A stretch of 64,000 nucleotides of DNA from Microbulbifer celer (GCF_020991125.1 NZ_CP087715.1:2762501-2826500); one strand, 5' to 3'; positions 1 to 11,648 are shown, counted from the stretch's first letter. Program-made: numbers and translations. The notes: generated from the letters alone by a model not told the origin.

Positions 1-57
1 CTCATAACGGCTCCGTATTAGGTTGTTCTGCCAGCGAGTGTACAGTGGCAGAGCGAC

Positions 58-97
58 AAAAAAAAAGCGGCGGGGCTGTGGAGCCCCGCCGCTTTTA
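58..97 (-). terminator. Rho-independent terminator of ilvC
   Basis: A GC-rich stem (AAAAGCGGCGGGGCT pairing with AGCCCCGCCGCTTTT around a 4-base loop) is followed on the minus strand by a run of nine T. It lies just beyond the ilvC stop codon and should end the ilvI-ilvN-ilvC transcript. Confidence 0.9.
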
Positions 98-125
98 CCA
101 ACTCACCGCTATTGATTGCGGGTTA

Positions 126-1154
<1,029 letters not shown>

Positions 1155-1222
1155 TTACTTCCTACGTGTGTGTACTTAAAAGGTTTGACCCGCTGATTGG
1201 TCAGCGGTTGATTCATTGATTC

Positions 1223-1714
1223 TCAGACGCTGAGTACTTTCTCGCCGCGGGCAATTCCCGAGACGCCAGAGCGGACCACTTCCATGATCGTGTGCTCGCC
1301 CAGAGCCTGCAGAAAAGCATCGAGTTTCTCACTGGTACCGGAAATCTGTACCGTATACATGTTGCTGGTGACATCGACGATCTGACCGCGGAAGATATCA
1401 ACACTGCGTTTGACCTCATCCCGCTGGGCACCCGTCGCGCGTACTTTGACCAACAGCAGTTCACGCTCGATATGAGCGCCCTCGGTAAGATCCACCAGCT
1501 TTACCACATCGATCAATTTGTTCAGATTCTTGGTGATCTGTTCAATCTTGTGGTCATTCCCGATGGTTGTCAGCGTCAGACGGGACAGGGTCTCATCTTC
1601 GGTTGGCGCAACAGTAAGGCTTTCGATGTTATAGCCTCGCTGTGAAAACAGACCAACCACACGGGACAACGCGCCGGGTTCGTTCTCCATCAGAACTGAA
1701 ATGATTCTGCGCAT
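1223..1714 (-). CDS. ilvN: Acetolactate synthase small (regulatory) subunit
   Basis: Regulatory partner of the adjacent large subunit; it raises activity and confers valine feedback inhibition. The 163 residues open with an ACT domain (RRIISVLMENEPGALSRVVG, residues 2-21, running to about 75), the fold that binds the amino-acid effector, followed by the usual C-terminal ACT-like domain. A good AGGT ribosome-binding site precedes the ATG. It starts 15 bases after the ilvI stop, so the two subunits are co-expressed. It could equally be called ilvH; the sequence does not distinguish the isozyme names. Confidence 0.95.
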   Translation of the reverse strand: MRRIISVLMENEPGALSRVVGLFSQRGYNIESLTVAPTEDETLSRLTLTTIGNDHKIEQITKNLNKLIDVVKLVDLTEGAHIERELLLVKVRATGAQRDEVKRSVDIFRGQIVDVTSNMYTVQISGTSEKLDAFLQALGEHTIMEVVRSGVSGIARGEKVLSV

Positions 1715-1729
1715 TCTATTTACCTCCCT

Positions 1730-3466
1730 TTACGTCCGTTCCGTTTTACTGAGCCACATATCCCGCATGGAGCCAGTTGGCATAACCTGCATGGGATAGA
1801 CGTGCTCCGACGGATCGACGTAAACGTCGATAAACACGGTGCGGTCCTTGATCGCAAAGGCCTCGGACAGCTTGTCGTGCAGCTCGTCGCGATGTTCGAT
1901 CTTCATGCCCAGGTGTCCGTAAGACTCTGCCAGCTTGATAAAGTCGGGCAGAGACTCTTCATAGACACTGTTGGACAGGCGCCCTTCGTACTGCATTTCC
2001 TGCCACTGCTTCACCATGCCCAGAGCCTGGTTATTGAGACACAGGATTTTTACCGGCAGGTTGTACTGGGTCGCCGTGGACAGTTCCTGGATACACATCT
2101 GGATACTGCCCTCACCCGTTACACAGACCACCTCCGAGTCCGGGAATGCCATTTTCACCCCCAGCGCTGCCGGCAGGCCGAAGCCCATGGTGCCGAGGCC
2201 GCCGGAGTTGATCCAACGACGGGGCTTGTCGAACAGGTAATACTGGGCCGCAAACATCTGGTGCTGACCCACATCGGAGGTCACATAGGCATCACCTTCG
2301 GTGATCTGATGCACTGCACTGATCACTTCCTGCGGCATGATCATGTCGCCATCGGTGCGGTAGCGCGGGGCGGTGTACAGACCATGGCGCTCACGCCAGT
2401 CATCAATCTGACGCCACCAGTCGACGATAGCCGACTGATCCGGCAACTCTTTCGCGGCCTTGATCATCTCCAGCATTTCCTTCAACACCTGTTGCACGGT
2501 ACCGACGATCGGCACATCTGCGGTGATGGTTTTGGAAATAGAGGCCGGATCCACGTCTACATGAATCACCTTGGCACCGGGGCAGAATTTACTCGGGGTA
2601 TTGGTTACCCGGTCGTCAAACCGCGCACCGATCGCCAGAATCACATCCGCGTGGTGCATGGCCGTATTGGCCTCAAAGGTACCGTGCATGCCCAGCATGC
2701 CCAGGAAGCGCTTGTCAGTTCCCGGATAAGCACCCAGCCCCATCAGGGTATTGGTGACCGGGTAATTGAGGCGCTGGGCCAGCTCGGTCAGTAGCTCGGA
2801 GCCATCGCCCTGCACAACACCGCCGCCAGCGTAGATCACCGGACGCTTCGCCGACAGCAGCAGTGCAACTGCCTTGCGGATCTGGCCCGCGTGCCCTTTG
2901 CCCGCCGGCGTATAGGAACGCATGCGCAGCTTTTCCGGATACTGATACGGAAAACGCTCCACCGGATTGGTCACATCTTTGGGGATATCGACCACCACCG
3001 GACCGGGACGACCAGTAGTAGCGATATAAAACGCCTTCTTGATCACCTCGGGGATATCTTCAGCTTTCTTGACCAGGAAACTGTGTTTCACGATTGGCCG
3101 CGAGCAGCCCACCATATCGGTTTCCTGAAAGGCGTCTTCACCAATCTTATCCCTGGGAACCTGGCCGGAGATCACCACCATGGGAATCGAATCCATGTAG
3201 GCGGTGGCGATACCGGTGATGGCATTGGTGGCACCGGGGCCCGAAGTCACCAGCACCACACCGGGCCTACCAGTAGCTCGGGCATAGCCATCCGCAGAGT
3301 GCGTTGCCCCCTGCTCGTGACGCACCAGCACGTGCTTGATGCCCTTCTGCCGGAAGATGGCATCGTATATATGTAACGCCTGCCCACCGGGATAGCCGAA
3401 AATCAGATCTACCCCTTCATCCTGCAGCGCGCGAACCAACATATCGCCGCCGGAGAGTAATTCCAC
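1730..3466 (-). CDS. ilvI: Acetolactate synthase large (catalytic) subunit
   Basis: Thiamine-diphosphate enzyme joining two pyruvates, or pyruvate and 2-oxobutyrate: the first committed step to branched-chain amino acids. The 578 residues match the family length. Visible are the N-terminal GYPGG loop, the catalytic glutamate in [16 protein letters not shown] (about residue 51), a central FAD-binding region, and the C-terminal cofactor motif TGEGSIQM followed by LNNQALGMV (the GEG form replaces GDG, which also occurs in pseudomonads). The start is GTG with a GAGGGGG ribosome-binding site a few bases upstream. First gene of the ilv operon. The symbol ilvB would be equally acceptable. Confidence 0.96.
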   Translation of the reverse strand: MELLSGGDMLVRALQDEGVDLIFGYPGGQALHIYDAIFRQKGIKHVLVRHEQGATHSADGYARATGRPGVVLVTSGPGATNAITGIATAYMDSIPMVVISGQVPRDKIGEDAFQETDMVGCSRPIVKHSFLVKKAEDIPEVIKKAFYIATTGRPGPVVVDIPKDVTNPVERFPYQYPEKLRMRSYTPAGKGHAGQIRKAVALLLSAKRPVIYAGGGVVQGDGSELLTELAQRLNYPVTNTLMGLGAYPGTDKRFLGMLGMHGTFEANTAMHHADVILAIGARFDDRVTNTPSKFCPGAKVIHVDVDPASISKTITADVPIVGTVQQVLKEMLEMIKAAKELPDQSAIVDWWRQIDDWRERHGLYTAPRYRTDGDMIMPQEVISAVHQITEGDAYVTSDVGQHQMFAAQYYLFDKPRRWINSGGLGTMGFGLPAALGVKMAFPDSEVVCVTGEGSIQMCIQELSTATQYNLPVKILCLNNQALGMVKQWQEMQYEGRLSNSVYEESLPDFIKLAESYGHLGMKIEHRDELHDKLSEAFAIKDRTVFIDVYVDPSEHVYPMQVMPTGSMRDMWLSKTERT

Positions 3467-3973
3467 TTGAGCCCCCTCAAAATCTCAGAATATTAGGATC
3501 CGCATCATCCAGAACCAACAGAATAGCCGGTCCGAGCGAAAGCCAGACGGCGATTCTAAAGGAAAAGCGTGATAAATATCAGCCTTAAACGCAGATTTAA
3601 CCCGTTTTTTAGGATAACTTAACGGTGACAGCAAACTGCGCGGAGCCCGCCCCATGCGGAAAAGGTCGTCAGCTCCAAGGCCTCCAGATGGGGAGGGCCT
3701 GCCCGGCAGGGGATGGCGGGCGCTTAACCCGCCGGTGAGAGAGTGCTTTCCACAGGGTGTTGTGGTGACATCTACTTCGCCGAGCGAACAACAAATTGTC
3801 CAGCTTGTGACCAGCGTGTCAATAGATGAAGGCAGATCTGACACACGTACAGACATCCCGTGACCGCTTTGCTGGACAAATTGTTAACTGGGTTGCGAGA
3901 AGCACACATCCCACCGTTACAATGGCAGCGGACAAACACAACAACACCTCAGATCAAAACAGGGATGCAGCCC
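3467..3973. other. Divergent intergenic region ilvI / DUF4124 gene
   Basis: About 500 bases without a convincing gene. On the ilvI side the leader has several GC-rich hairpins (for example GGCGGG pairing with CCCGCC near 3720-3740) but no T-run and no leader peptide rich in Leu, Ile or Val, so I do not call an attenuator. The distal part holds the inverted repeat listed at 3790-3885. Longer open frames here lack family resemblance. Confidence 0.6.
3790..3885. repeat. Nested inverted repeat upstream of ilvI
   Basis: Perfect 15-base arms, AACAAATTGTCCAGC at 3790-3804 and its reverse complement at 3871-3885, enclose 66 bases. Inside are a second pair, GTGTCA and TGACAC, and a segment ACAGACATCCCGTGACCGC that recalls the core of the nested palindromes elsewhere in the window. 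It may be a diverged member of that family or an operator/RNA structure for ilvI; the sequence alone does not decide. Confidence 0.7.
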
Positions 3974-4453
3974 ATGCGCATTTTGATTGCGGCTCTGACT
4001 CTCAGCCTGGCAACGCTCACCCACGCCGATGGTATCTACAAGTGGGAAGATGAAAACGGCGTAATTCACTACGGTTCCCAACCGCCGAAAAAGCATCAGG
4101 TGGAAGTGGTTAAAAAACCCAAATCCAAGCGCTACAAACAATGGCAGGAAGAGCAGAATGCCCTCATCGCCAAGCAACAGCTTGCCACCGGTGCGAGCGC
4201 GGAAGACAAACCGCAGCCAGCGGACACCGCCCAACCAGAGCAAGAGCAGCAACAGGAGCAACCCGACAACACCAAGGCAGAGCTTGCTGCCCGCTCCCAG
4301 CGTTGTCGCAGTGCGCAGCAGCGCCTGCAGGAACTCGAATCCCACGCCCGGGTGCGCGAAGTTTCCGCAGACGGCAGCTATCGGGTATTACCGGAAGAGG
4401 AAAGGCAGGAGCGCATTCAGCGGACCCGACAAGTCCTCCAATCCAATTGCTGA
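3974..4453 (+). CDS. DUF4124 domain-containing periplasmic protein
   Basis: Small exported protein of unknown function. The ATG at 3974 is preferred to earlier in-frame starts because it begins a clean signal peptide (MRILIAALTLSLATLTHADG) directly followed by the DUF4124 signature GIYKWEDENGVIHYGSQPP. The remaining ~110 residues are charged and rich in Gln, Glu and Lys, with a probable coiled coil near the C-terminus and cysteines in RCRSAQ and the last residue. Total 159 residues. It converges on the RND pump gene with 20 bases between stops. DUF4124 proteins are common in gammaproteobacteria and have no agreed role. Confidence 0.85.
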   Translation: MRILIAALTLSLATLTHADGIYKWEDENGVIHYGSQPPKKHQVEVVKKPKSKRYKQWQEEQNALIAKQQLATGASAEDKPQPADTAQPEQEQQQEQPDNTKAELAARSQRCRSAQQRLQELESHARVREVSADGSYRVLPEEERQERIQRTRQVLQSNC

Positions 4454-4473
4454 CCTGATTCCAGTCCTGTTCA

Positions 4474-7400
4474 TCACTGGCCCGCAGACGGACTTGTGTC
4501 TGCGGCGCCCCGCCCGGATGCTCCCTCGCCTGCTTCCTGTTGCACACCATAATCCCGCCCCAGATACAGATACATCGCCGGCACCACAAACAGGGTAAAC
4601 AGCGTACCGATAGTCATACCAGAGGCCACCACCAAGCCCATGGCAAAACGCGCACCGCCCCCCGGCCCTGCAGCAATCAGTAGCGGGACCATTGCCAGCA
4701 CCAGAGAGGCGGTGGTCATCAGGATCGGGCGCAAACGGATGGAGGCCGCCTCTTCGATCGCCTTGCGCTTGCTGCGCCCCTGCAACTGCAACTGATTGGC
4801 GAACTCGACGATCAGAATACCGTGCTTGGAAATCACCCCGATCAGGGTTACCAGCCCGACCTGGGTGTAAATGTTCAGGGTAGTCAGTCCGAGACTGACA
4901 AAGATCATTGCCCCACACACACTCATGGGCACCGTCACCAGCATGATCAGTGGGTCGCGCCATGATTCGAACTGCGCGGCCAGCACCAGATAGATGACAA
5001 CCAGTGCAAAGAAAAAAGTCAGCAGCAGGTCGGAGCCTTCATTTTTGAATTGGCGTGACTGGCCCGAGTAATCGGTGGAGTATTCTCGCGGCAGAATTTC
5101 CTCGGCCGCAGATTCCAATACCGCCAGCGCCTCGCCGAGGGGAATCCCCGGGCGCGGCACTCCGGAGATGGTCACCGCGTTCAATTGCTGAAAGCGCTTC
5201 AGCTGCTGGGGCTCTACGGTTTCCCGCAAGCGCACCAGCGTAGAAAGGGGGAGCAGGGTGCCGTCACCGGCGCGGATATAGTACTGCTTCAATTGATCCC
5301 CGCTGAGGCGGTCCGCCCGCACTACCTGGGGAATCACCTTGTAACTGCGGTTTTCCAGCGAGAAGCGATTGGTGTAAGCGCCGGACATCATTGCCCCCAG
5401 TTCCCGCGCCACATCCGCCATGGTCACGCCGATGGACGCGGCCTTGTCGCGGTCGATCACTACGGAAAAACGTGGCTTATCCAGCTTCAAATCTGAATCG
5501 AGAAAAATGAACTTGCGGCTCTCCAGTGCCCGCTCCATGATTTCATCGGCAAACCCGGCGAGGCTGGCAATGGGCTCGGTGGTGCCCACGACGAACTCCA
5601 CCGGCAGGTTGCCACCGGCGGTAGGCAGGCTGGGCGGCACAAAAGTGGCGATTTTGAGGCCTGCGATCTGCGATACCTCATTGTTGATCAGCACCTGCAT
5701 TTCATGGGTATCTTTGTCGCGCTTGTTCCAGGAAGACAACACGAAACCGGCAATAGCACTGTTGCTGCTGTCTCCAGACCCGCCCACGCCGTTCAGAAGA
5801 AACAGGTTTTCCACTTCCGGGTGACGGTCGCGCACGCCGTTGATTTCTTTGGTGTACTGCTCCATGTAGTCGATGGTAGCGAAAGAATCTGCGCTGGCGA
5901 TGCCGAGTACAAACCCGCGGTCCTCCTTCGGTTCCAGTTCGCTGGGGGAGGTGATGAACAGGAAGTAGCAGCTGGCCAGCACGATCAAGCCAAACAGCAG
6001 GATCACCAGCCGATCATCCAGCGCACTGTGCAAGCGGCGGCGGTAACCGGATTCCAGCCCGTCCAGGCGCCGCTCCAGCCAGGCCTCGAAACGATTGCTG
6101 CGCTTGCCGTCCTGCGGCTTCAATACCTTAGCCGCCATCATCGGCGACAGCGTCAACGCTACCACCCCGGAAAGCAATACAGCACCGGCCAAGGAAAAAG
6201 CGAACTCCACAAACAGCGTGCCGGTCAGCCCACCGAGAAAACCGATAGGCAGATATACCGCAATCAGGGTGGTGGTCATCGCCACAATGGGCCAGGCCAA
6301 TTCCCGCGCCCCGGTTAACGCCGCGTCCTGTGGCGACATCCCCTCCTCAATATGGCGATGCACGTTTTCCAGTACGATAATGGCATCGTCCACCACAATG
6401 CCGATGGCCAAGACCATGGCCAACAGGGTCAGAAGGTTGATGGAGAAGCCCATCAACAACATCAGGAACATGGCGCCGACCAGAGACAGGGGCACCGCCA
6501 CCGCTGGAATGATCACGCTGCGCAGGGACCCCAGAAACAGGTAGATCACCACGATTACAATCAACACCGCCTCGGCGATGGTCTTGATCACTTCGTTGAT
6601 GGAATCCTGGATATACTCGGTACTGTCGTAAGGGATATCACCGATCATCCCCTCGGGCAGCTGCGGGAAAATTTCCCCGTGCAGCTTTTCGCGCACATCG
6701 GCAATCACATCCAGCGCATTGGCATCCGGTGCAACCTCCACCGCGACAAAGGTGGCCGATCGCCCGTTGAAAGTGACCGAGGTATCGTAGGATTCGGACC
6801 CCAGCTCTACTTCGGCCACATCTTCAAGTCGCACCAGCTGATCGTCATCGGCACGTACCACCAGCCTGCGAAAGTCGGCTTCCGAGGCGATATCCGTATC
6901 TGCACGGATATCGATGGCCACCCGCGTACCCTTGGTTTTCCCCACCGCTGCCAGCACATTGTTTTGCCGCAGCGCGTTGCTCACATCACCCGGGGTAACG
7001 CCCTGGGCTGCCATGGCCTCCGGCCGCAGCCAGACACGCATGGCGAAGGTGCGGTTACCCAGCAGCGCGGCGCGCTGTACACCGGCAACGGTAGAAAGCT
7101 TGGGTTGGACCACCCGGGTGATGTAGTCGGTAATCTCGTTGTTATCCAGGATCTCCGAAGAAAACGACAGGTACATGGCGGCAATCGTCTCACCTACCGC
7201 GAGATCCACCGTGGAATCTTCAGATTCCTCCGGTAGCTCGTTGCGCAGCTTGTTCACCTTGGCCACGACCTGGGTGAGCACCTCGTTGGGATCGTAATCC
7301 AGACGCACGTAGGCCTGGATCACCGATATACCCTGCACACTGGTGGACACGATATAGTCGAGCCCGTCGGCACTGGCAATTTCCTGTTCCAGCGGCGTGG

Positions 7401-7590
7401 TGATAAAGCCCTGCACCAGATCCGAATCTGCCCCGACATACACGGTGGTGACGGTGATGACGGCATTTTCCAACTCCGGATACTGGCGCACATTCAACTC
7501 GGTGCTTGAGCGGAGGCCGAGCAGAAAAATAAACAGACTGACCACACAGGCCAGTACCGGTTTGCGAATAAAGATATCGGTAAAATTCAC
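4474..7590 (-). CDS. RND efflux transporter permease (AcrB/MexF type)
   Basis: Inner-membrane proton-driven drug/solute exporter of the hydrophobe/amphiphile efflux group. The 1038 residues fit the family. TM1 lies at residues 11-28, two large periplasmic loops follow TM1 and TM7, and TM4 carries the paired aspartates of the proton relay (AIGIVVDDAIIVLENV, about residue 400). The GGLTGTLF segment after TM5-6 and the final TM11-12 pair are present. It follows its adaptor gene by 29 bases. No outer-membrane factor gene is linked, so it probably uses a TolC-like channel encoded elsewhere. Substrates cannot be inferred. The C-terminal ~20 residues are small and polar, which is normal. Confidence 0.93.
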   Translation of the reverse strand: MNFTDIFIRKPVLACVVSLFIFLLGLRSSTELNVRQYPELENAVITVTTVYVGADSDLVQGFITTPLEQEIASADGLDYIVSTSVQGISVIQAYVRLDYDPNEVLTQVVAKVNKLRNELPEESEDSTVDLAVGETIAAMYLSFSSEILDNNEITDYITRVVQPKLSTVAGVQRAALLGNRTFAMRVWLRPEAMAAQGVTPGDVSNALRQNNVLAAVGKTKGTRVAIDIRADTDIASEADFRRLVVRADDDQLVRLEDVAEVELGSESYDTSVTFNGRSATFVAVEVAPDANALDVIADVREKLHGEIFPQLPEGMIGDIPYDSTEYIQDSINEVIKTIAEAVLIVIVVIYLFLGSLRSVIIPAVAVPLSLVGAMFLMLLMGFSINLLTLLAMVLAIGIVVDDAIIVLENVHRHIEEGMSPQDAALTGARELAWPIVAMTTTLIAVYLPIGFLGGLTGTLFVEFAFSLAGAVLLSGVVALTLSPMMAAKVLKPQDGKRSNRFEAWLERRLDGLESGYRRRLHSALDDRLVILLFGLIVLASCYFLFITSPSELEPKEDRGFVLGIASADSFATIDYMEQYTKEINGVRDRHPEVENLFLLNGVGGSGDSSNSAIAGFVLSSWNKRDKDTHEMQVLINNEVSQIAGLKIATFVPPSLPTAGGNLPVEFVVGTTEPIASLAGFADEIMERALESRKFIFLDSDLKLDKPRFSVVIDRDKAASIGVTMADVARELGAMMSGAYTNRFSLENRSYKVIPQVVRADRLSGDQLKQYYIRAGDGTLLPLSTLVRLRETVEPQQLKRFQQLNAVTISGVPRPGIPLGEALAVLESAAEEILPREYSTDYSGQSRQFKNEGSDLLLTFFFALVVIYLVLAAQFESWRDPLIMLVTVPMSVCGAMIFVSLGLTTLNIYTQVGLVTLIGVISKHGILIVEFANQLQLQGRSKRKAIEEAASIRLRPILMTTASLVLAMVPLLIAAGPGGGARFAMGLVVASGMTIGTLFTLFVVPAMYLYLGRDYGVQQEAGEGASGRGAADTSPSAGQ

Positions 7591-7619
7591 TCGGCATCCT
7601 TGCCTGATTTCGGCGACCG

Positions 7620-8816
7620 CTAACTGTTATCCGGTTTCGGTGCCAGCTGCTCCGGTGGCGGGTTTTCATTATTGATAATCACCGCGCCCTCGTTGCGCAG
7701 CTTGAGCAGTCCACTGGTTGCCACCTGCTCACCGGCTTGCACGCCCTCGGTTATCTCGATCAGATCACCGCGCACCTCTCCGGTTTTCACAAAGCGCTTT
7801 ATGGCGATCCAGTCCGGAGGCTGCACTTCTTCCCCCTGACGGTTTATTGCCCCCTCATGGGCCTCTTTCCAGGCCGCTTTATCCGCTTTGCGTATGACAA
7901 AAATGGAATTGCCGTAGGGGGCGTAGCTGATTGCCGTGCGCGGCACCACGACGACAGTACGGAAGTTTTCCACTTTGACGGAAACATCCGCGAACATCCC
8001 CGGGCGCAACAACCGCTCGCTGTTTTCCAGTGTGGCCTGCAGGACAAAGGTTCGGTTGCGGGGATCAATGGCGGGGTTAATGGCGGTAATCCGCCCCTGG
8101 AACGTCTTCTCCGGAACGGCGGTCGCGGACAGTGCGATTTCCTGCCCCTGTTGCACGCGGGAAAAATCCCGCTCGGATAGAGAGAAATCCACAAAGATGG
8201 GTTGCAGTTGCTGCAGGGAAACTACTGCATCGCCCGGAGCCACATTCTGCCCCAGGTCGATCTGGCGAATACCCAGTTGACCGGAAAATGGTGCGCTGAT
8301 GGTACGCTCGCGAATGGTGGCGCGCTGCACCGCCAGATTGGCCATCACCTGATCCTGGGTCGCCTGAGCCTGATCCAGTTCGCGCAGGGTGGCCACGCCT
8401 TTTTCATACAGGGCGGAAATACGTTTGAAATCCCGCTCCGCCAGACGCCGCTCCGCCTCCAGCACTTCGATCTGCGCGGTTTCCGGGGCGGCGGTCAGCT
8501 CCGCCAACACCGTGCCTTTTTCCACCTGCTGGCCGGATTCGAAATAGATGGCTTCAACTTCTCCCTGAGCCTGCGTGGTCACATTCACACCATTGACAGC
8601 GCGCACGCTGCCCACTGCGCTCAGGGTATTTTGCCAACGCTGTTGCTCTGCCGGTGCGGTAGTCACAGTAGCGGGTGGCAACGCCATGTTGTCCAGCGCC
8701 TGGTTCATCATGTAGCTGCCGAACATTTTGAACGCAAAAATACCGCCGAACACCAGCAGACAGCCCAACAGCATCCACAGCATGCGCCGGTTAAAAATCT
8801 GCCCTGCGAGTGCCAT
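7620..8816 (-). CDS. RND efflux periplasmic adaptor (membrane fusion protein)
   Basis: Bridges the downstream RND permease to an outer-membrane channel. The 398 residues begin with a single membrane anchor (residues 12-33) rather than a lipobox, so it is anchored by a TM helix. Then come the biotinyl-lipoyl half motif (SVRAVNGVNVTTQAQGEVEA), a helical hairpin (EVLEAERRLAERDFKRISAL), the second lipoyl half (ISAPFSGQLGIRQIDLGQNV) and beta-barrel and membrane-proximal domains. First gene of the two-gene pump operon. No local regulator gene is present. Confidence 0.92.
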   Translation of the reverse strand: MALAGQIFNRRMLWMLLGCLLVFGGIFAFKMFGSYMMNQALDNMALPPATVTTAPAEQQRWQNTLSAVGSVRAVNGVNVTTQAQGEVEAIYFESGQQVEKGTVLAELTAAPETAQIEVLEAERRLAERDFKRISALYEKGVATLRELDQAQATQDQVMANLAVQRATIRERTISAPFSGQLGIRQIDLGQNVAPGDAVVSLQQLQPIFVDFSLSERDFSRVQQGQEIALSATAVPEKTFQGRITAINPAIDPRNRTFVLQATLENSERLLRPGMFADVSVKVENFRTVVVVPRTAISYAPYGNSIFVIRKADKAAWKEAHEGAINRQGEEVQPPDWIAIKRFVKTGEVRGDLIEITEGVQAGEQVATSGLLKLRNEGAVIINNENPPPEQLAPKPDNS

Positions 8817-8872
8817 ACATCAAATCCATTTGGGGATGACTACTTCGTAATAAAGTATGTGGCGGTAACGCC

Positions 8873-9014
8873 GCCGGGTATCCGCTTGTGGGATACGAGC
8901 TAGGCGCACCCCACTCAACCCAGCCCAGCCGTTCCATGTGTTCACGGCGCTTTCGGTCCAAGGGGCCCAGCAAAAACATCCTGTTTTTGCTGGTATCACA
9001 AATGAATACCCGGC
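8873..9014. repeat. Nested palindromic element, copy A
   Basis: Outer arms (GCCGGGTAT at 8873 onward, mirrored by ATACCCGGC ending at 9014) are imperfect. Inside is a very strong hairpin at 8967-8993 with perfect 12-base arms CCAGCAAAAACA and TGTTTTTGCTGG around TCC. A TCCATGTGTTCACGGCG segment at 8933-8949 resembles the shared core seen in other copies. The flank CCGGCACCGCTACCTTCGC after the right arm is also shared. It lies between the pump operon and the end of clpB and could double as the clpB terminator. Confidence 0.7.
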
Positions 9015-9041
9015 ACCGCTACCTTCGCGAAAACCTCGGCT

Positions 9042-11648
9042 CTATTTACTGAAAACCGCCCTGTCTCCTTCCAGTGATGCGTGAATGGTATCCCCCGGAG
9101 CAAATTTTCCGGAAAGCACATCCTGCGCCAGCGGATTCTCCAGCCACATCTGGATCGCACGCTTCAGCGGTCGTGCGCCGTATACTGGATCAAAACCAAC
9201 ATCCGCAAGTTTGTTGAGCAGCTCCTCGGAGACTTCCAACTTCAGGTCCCGCTCCAACAATCGCTTGTGCAGATTCTGCAGCTGGATTTCCGCAATGGAG
9301 CGCACTTCGGCGCGGTCCAGCGGATGGAAAACCACGACTTCATCGATGCGGTTGATAAACTCGGGGCGGAAATGTTCTCCCACCACGTCCATCACCGCCG
9401 CCTTCATCTGACGGTAGTGGATTTCGCTGTCCACCTCGTCATCGTCACGAGCGCTGGCGTATTTCTGGATCAGGTCTGATCCAAGATTAGACGTCATTAC
9501 CACCACGGTGTTACGGAAGTCGACGGTCCGACCCTGGCCATCGGTCAGACGACCATCTTCCAGTACCTGCAACAGAATATTGAAAACGTCGGGGTGCGCT
9601 TTTTCCACCTCATCCAGCAACAGTACCGAATAAGGTTTGCGCCGTACTGCTTCGGTGAGATAACCGCCTTCCTCATAACCAACATAGCCGGGAGGCGCAC
9701 CGATCAGCCGCGCGACGGAGTGCTTCTCCATAAACTCAGACATGTCGATGCGCACCATGGCATCTTCGGTGTCGAATAAAAACTCCGCCAGTGCCTTGCA
9801 CAGTTCGGTTTTACCCACACCGGTGGGACCGAGAAACAGGAAGGAGCCATTCGGCCGATTCGGGTCCGAAAGCCCCGCGCGAGAACGGCGCACGGCATTG
9901 GACACCGCCTCCACGGCTTCGCCCTGGCCGATGACGCGGTCGTGCAGGGCATCCTCCATTTTGAGGAGTTTTTCCCGCTCGCCCTCGAGCATTTTAGACA
10001 CCGGGATTCCGGTCCAGCGGGCAACCACTTCCGCCACCTCTTCGTCGGTAACGCGATTGCGCAACAGTTGATTCTCACTATCGTTACTGGTGTCCGACGC
10101 CAGTTTCAACTGTTCCTCCAGTTGCGGGATAACGCCGTACTGCAACTCTGACATGCGCGTCAGGTCGCCTGCGCGGCGCGCGGCATCCATATCCAGTTTG
10201 GCCTGCTCCAGCTTGTTCTTCACATCTGCACTGCCGGCTAATTTGGCTTTTTCCGCCTTCCAGATTTCCTCCAGGTCTGCGTACTCTTTTTCGATCTTGT
10301 CGATATCTTCTTCGAGCTTTTCCAGACGTTTTTTCGCCGCATCATCGTCTTTGTCTTTCTTTACCGCCTCTCGCTCGATCTTGAGCTGAATCAAGCGACG
10401 ATCAAGCTTATCCATTTCCTCCGGCTTGGAATCGATCTCCATGCGGATACGGCTGGCGGCTTCATCGATCAGATCGATGGCCTTGTCCGGTAACTGGCGA
10501 TCGGTGATATAGCGCTGGGACAGTTTGGTGGCGGCAATAATGGCGGAGTCGGTAATATCTACGCCGTGGTGCACTTCGTAGCGTTCTTTCAGGCCGCGCA
10601 AAATGGCGATGGTATCTTCTTCCGTGGGTTCATCCACAAGTACCTTCTGGAAACGACGTTCCAGTGCCGCATCTTTTTCAATGTACTTTCGATACTCGTC
10701 CAGGGTGGTGGCACCGACGCAGTGCAACTCACCGCGCGCCAGTGCGGGTTTCAACATATTACCCGCATCCATCGCCCCTTCGGCTTTACCGGCACCGACC
10801 ATGGTATGCAGCTCGTCGATAAACAGGATGACGCGCCCTTCCTGTTTGGAGAGTTCGTTCAATACCGCCTTCAGGCGCTCTTCAAATTCGCCACGGAATT
10901 TCGCGCCGGCCAACAGGGAACCGAGATCCAGCGACAGCAATCGCTTGTCTTTCAGTCCTTCGGGCACTTCGCCATTTACGATACGCTGGGCGAGACCTTC
11001 AACGATGGCCGTTTTGCCCACACCGGGCTCACCGATCAGTACCGGATTGTTTTTGGTGCGGCGCTGCAGTACCTGAATGGTGCGGCGGATTTCATCGTCG
11101 CGACCGATGACGGGATCCAGCTTGCCGGACTCAGCGCGGGCCGTTAGGTCCATGGTGTACTTGTCCAGCGCCTGACGGGCCTCCTCCGCCTGCGGGTCGT
11201 TGACCTTCTCATCACCGCGCACTTTGGTAATCGCGTCCTGCAGATGTTTCAGATCACCATGGGCGTTGAGGATTTTAGAAACTTCGCCCGCGGCAGTATC
11301 GAATGCCGCCAGCAGTACCGTTTCGCTGGAAATAAAGCTGTCGCCATTTTTCTGCGCTTTTTTGTCTGCCAGATTGAACAGGCGCATCAGCTCCTGGGAC
11401 ATTCCCACATCACCGGTGGGTGTGCCTACGGTAGGCAGACTGTCGAGGCGTTTCGCCAGATCATTGCGCAGGCCGTTCAGATTGAAGCCGGCCTGATTGA
11501 GAAATGCGGTGACGCTGCCATTGGGTTGATCCAACAATGCCTGCAGCAGGTGTTCCGGATAAATCTGGTTGTGGTCGCGACCGACGGCGATGGATTGTGC
11601 GTCGGCAATGGCGGCCTGTAACGGGTTGGTCATTCGGTCGATGCGCAT
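9042..11648 (-). CDS. clpB: ATP-dependent chaperone ClpB (disaggregase)
   Basis: Hexameric AAA+ disaggregase working with DnaK to extract proteins from aggregates. The 868 residues match the family. Visible are the N-domain (from [11 protein letters not shown]), the first Walker [15 protein letters not shown] (about residue 213) with [12 protein letters not shown], the long coiled-coil M domain (about 410-520), and the second Walker [15 protein letters not shown] (about 612) with the GYVGYEEGG pore loop. It has no ClpP-binding IGF loop. A heat-shock-type promoter can be proposed about 100 bases upstream. Monocistronic by layout. Confidence 0.98.
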   Translation of the reverse strand: MRIDRMTNPLQAAIADAQSIAVGRDHNQIYPEHLLQALLDQPNGSVTAFLNQAGFNLNGLRNDLAKRLDSLPTVGTPTGDVGMSQELMRLFNLADKKAQKNGDSFISSETVLLAAFDTAAGEVSKILNAHGDLKHLQDAITKVRGDEKVNDPQAEEARQALDKYTMDLTARAESGKLDPVIGRDDEIRRTIQVLQRRTKNNPVLIGEPGVGKTAIVEGLAQRIVNGEVPEGLKDKRLLSLDLGSLLAGAKFRGEFEERLKAVLNELSKQEGRVILFIDELHTMVGAGKAEGAMDAGNMLKPALARGELHCVGATTLDEYRKYIEKDAALERRFQKVLVDEPTEEDTIAILRGLKERYEVHHGVDITDSAIIAATKLSQRYITDRQLPDKAIDLIDEAASRIRMEIDSKPEEMDKLDRRLIQLKIEREAVKKDKDDDAAKKRLEKLEEDIDKIEKEYADLEEIWKAEKAKLAGSADVKNKLEQAKLDMDAARRAGDLTRMSELQYGVIPQLEEQLKLASDTSNDSENQLLRNRVTDEEVAEVVARWTGIPVSKMLEGEREKLLKMEDALHDRVIGQGEAVEAVSNAVRRSRAGLSDPNRPNGSFLFLGPTGVGKTELCKALAEFLFDTEDAMVRIDMSEFMEKHSVARLIGAPPGYVGYEEGGYLTEAVRRKPYSVLLLDEVEKAHPDVFNILLQVLEDGRLTDGQGRTVDFRNTVVVMTSNLGSDLIQKYASARDDDEVDSEIHYRQMKAAVMDVVGEHFRPEFINRIDEVVVFHPLDRAEVRSIAEIQLQNLHKRLLERDLKLEVSEELLNKLADVGFDPVYGARPLKRAIQMWLENPLAQDVLSGKFAPGDTIHASLEGDRAVFSK

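Noticed and set aside
1802..2794. 330-residue open frame antisense to ilvI
   Set aside because: It is the complement of a conserved high-GC gene, has no family features and no ribosome site.
3485..3856. 123-residue frame upstream of ilvI, as a possible leader or gene
   Set aside because: No family resemblance and overlaps the inverted repeat; short internal frames are not rich in Leu, Ile or Val, so no attenuator peptide is supported.
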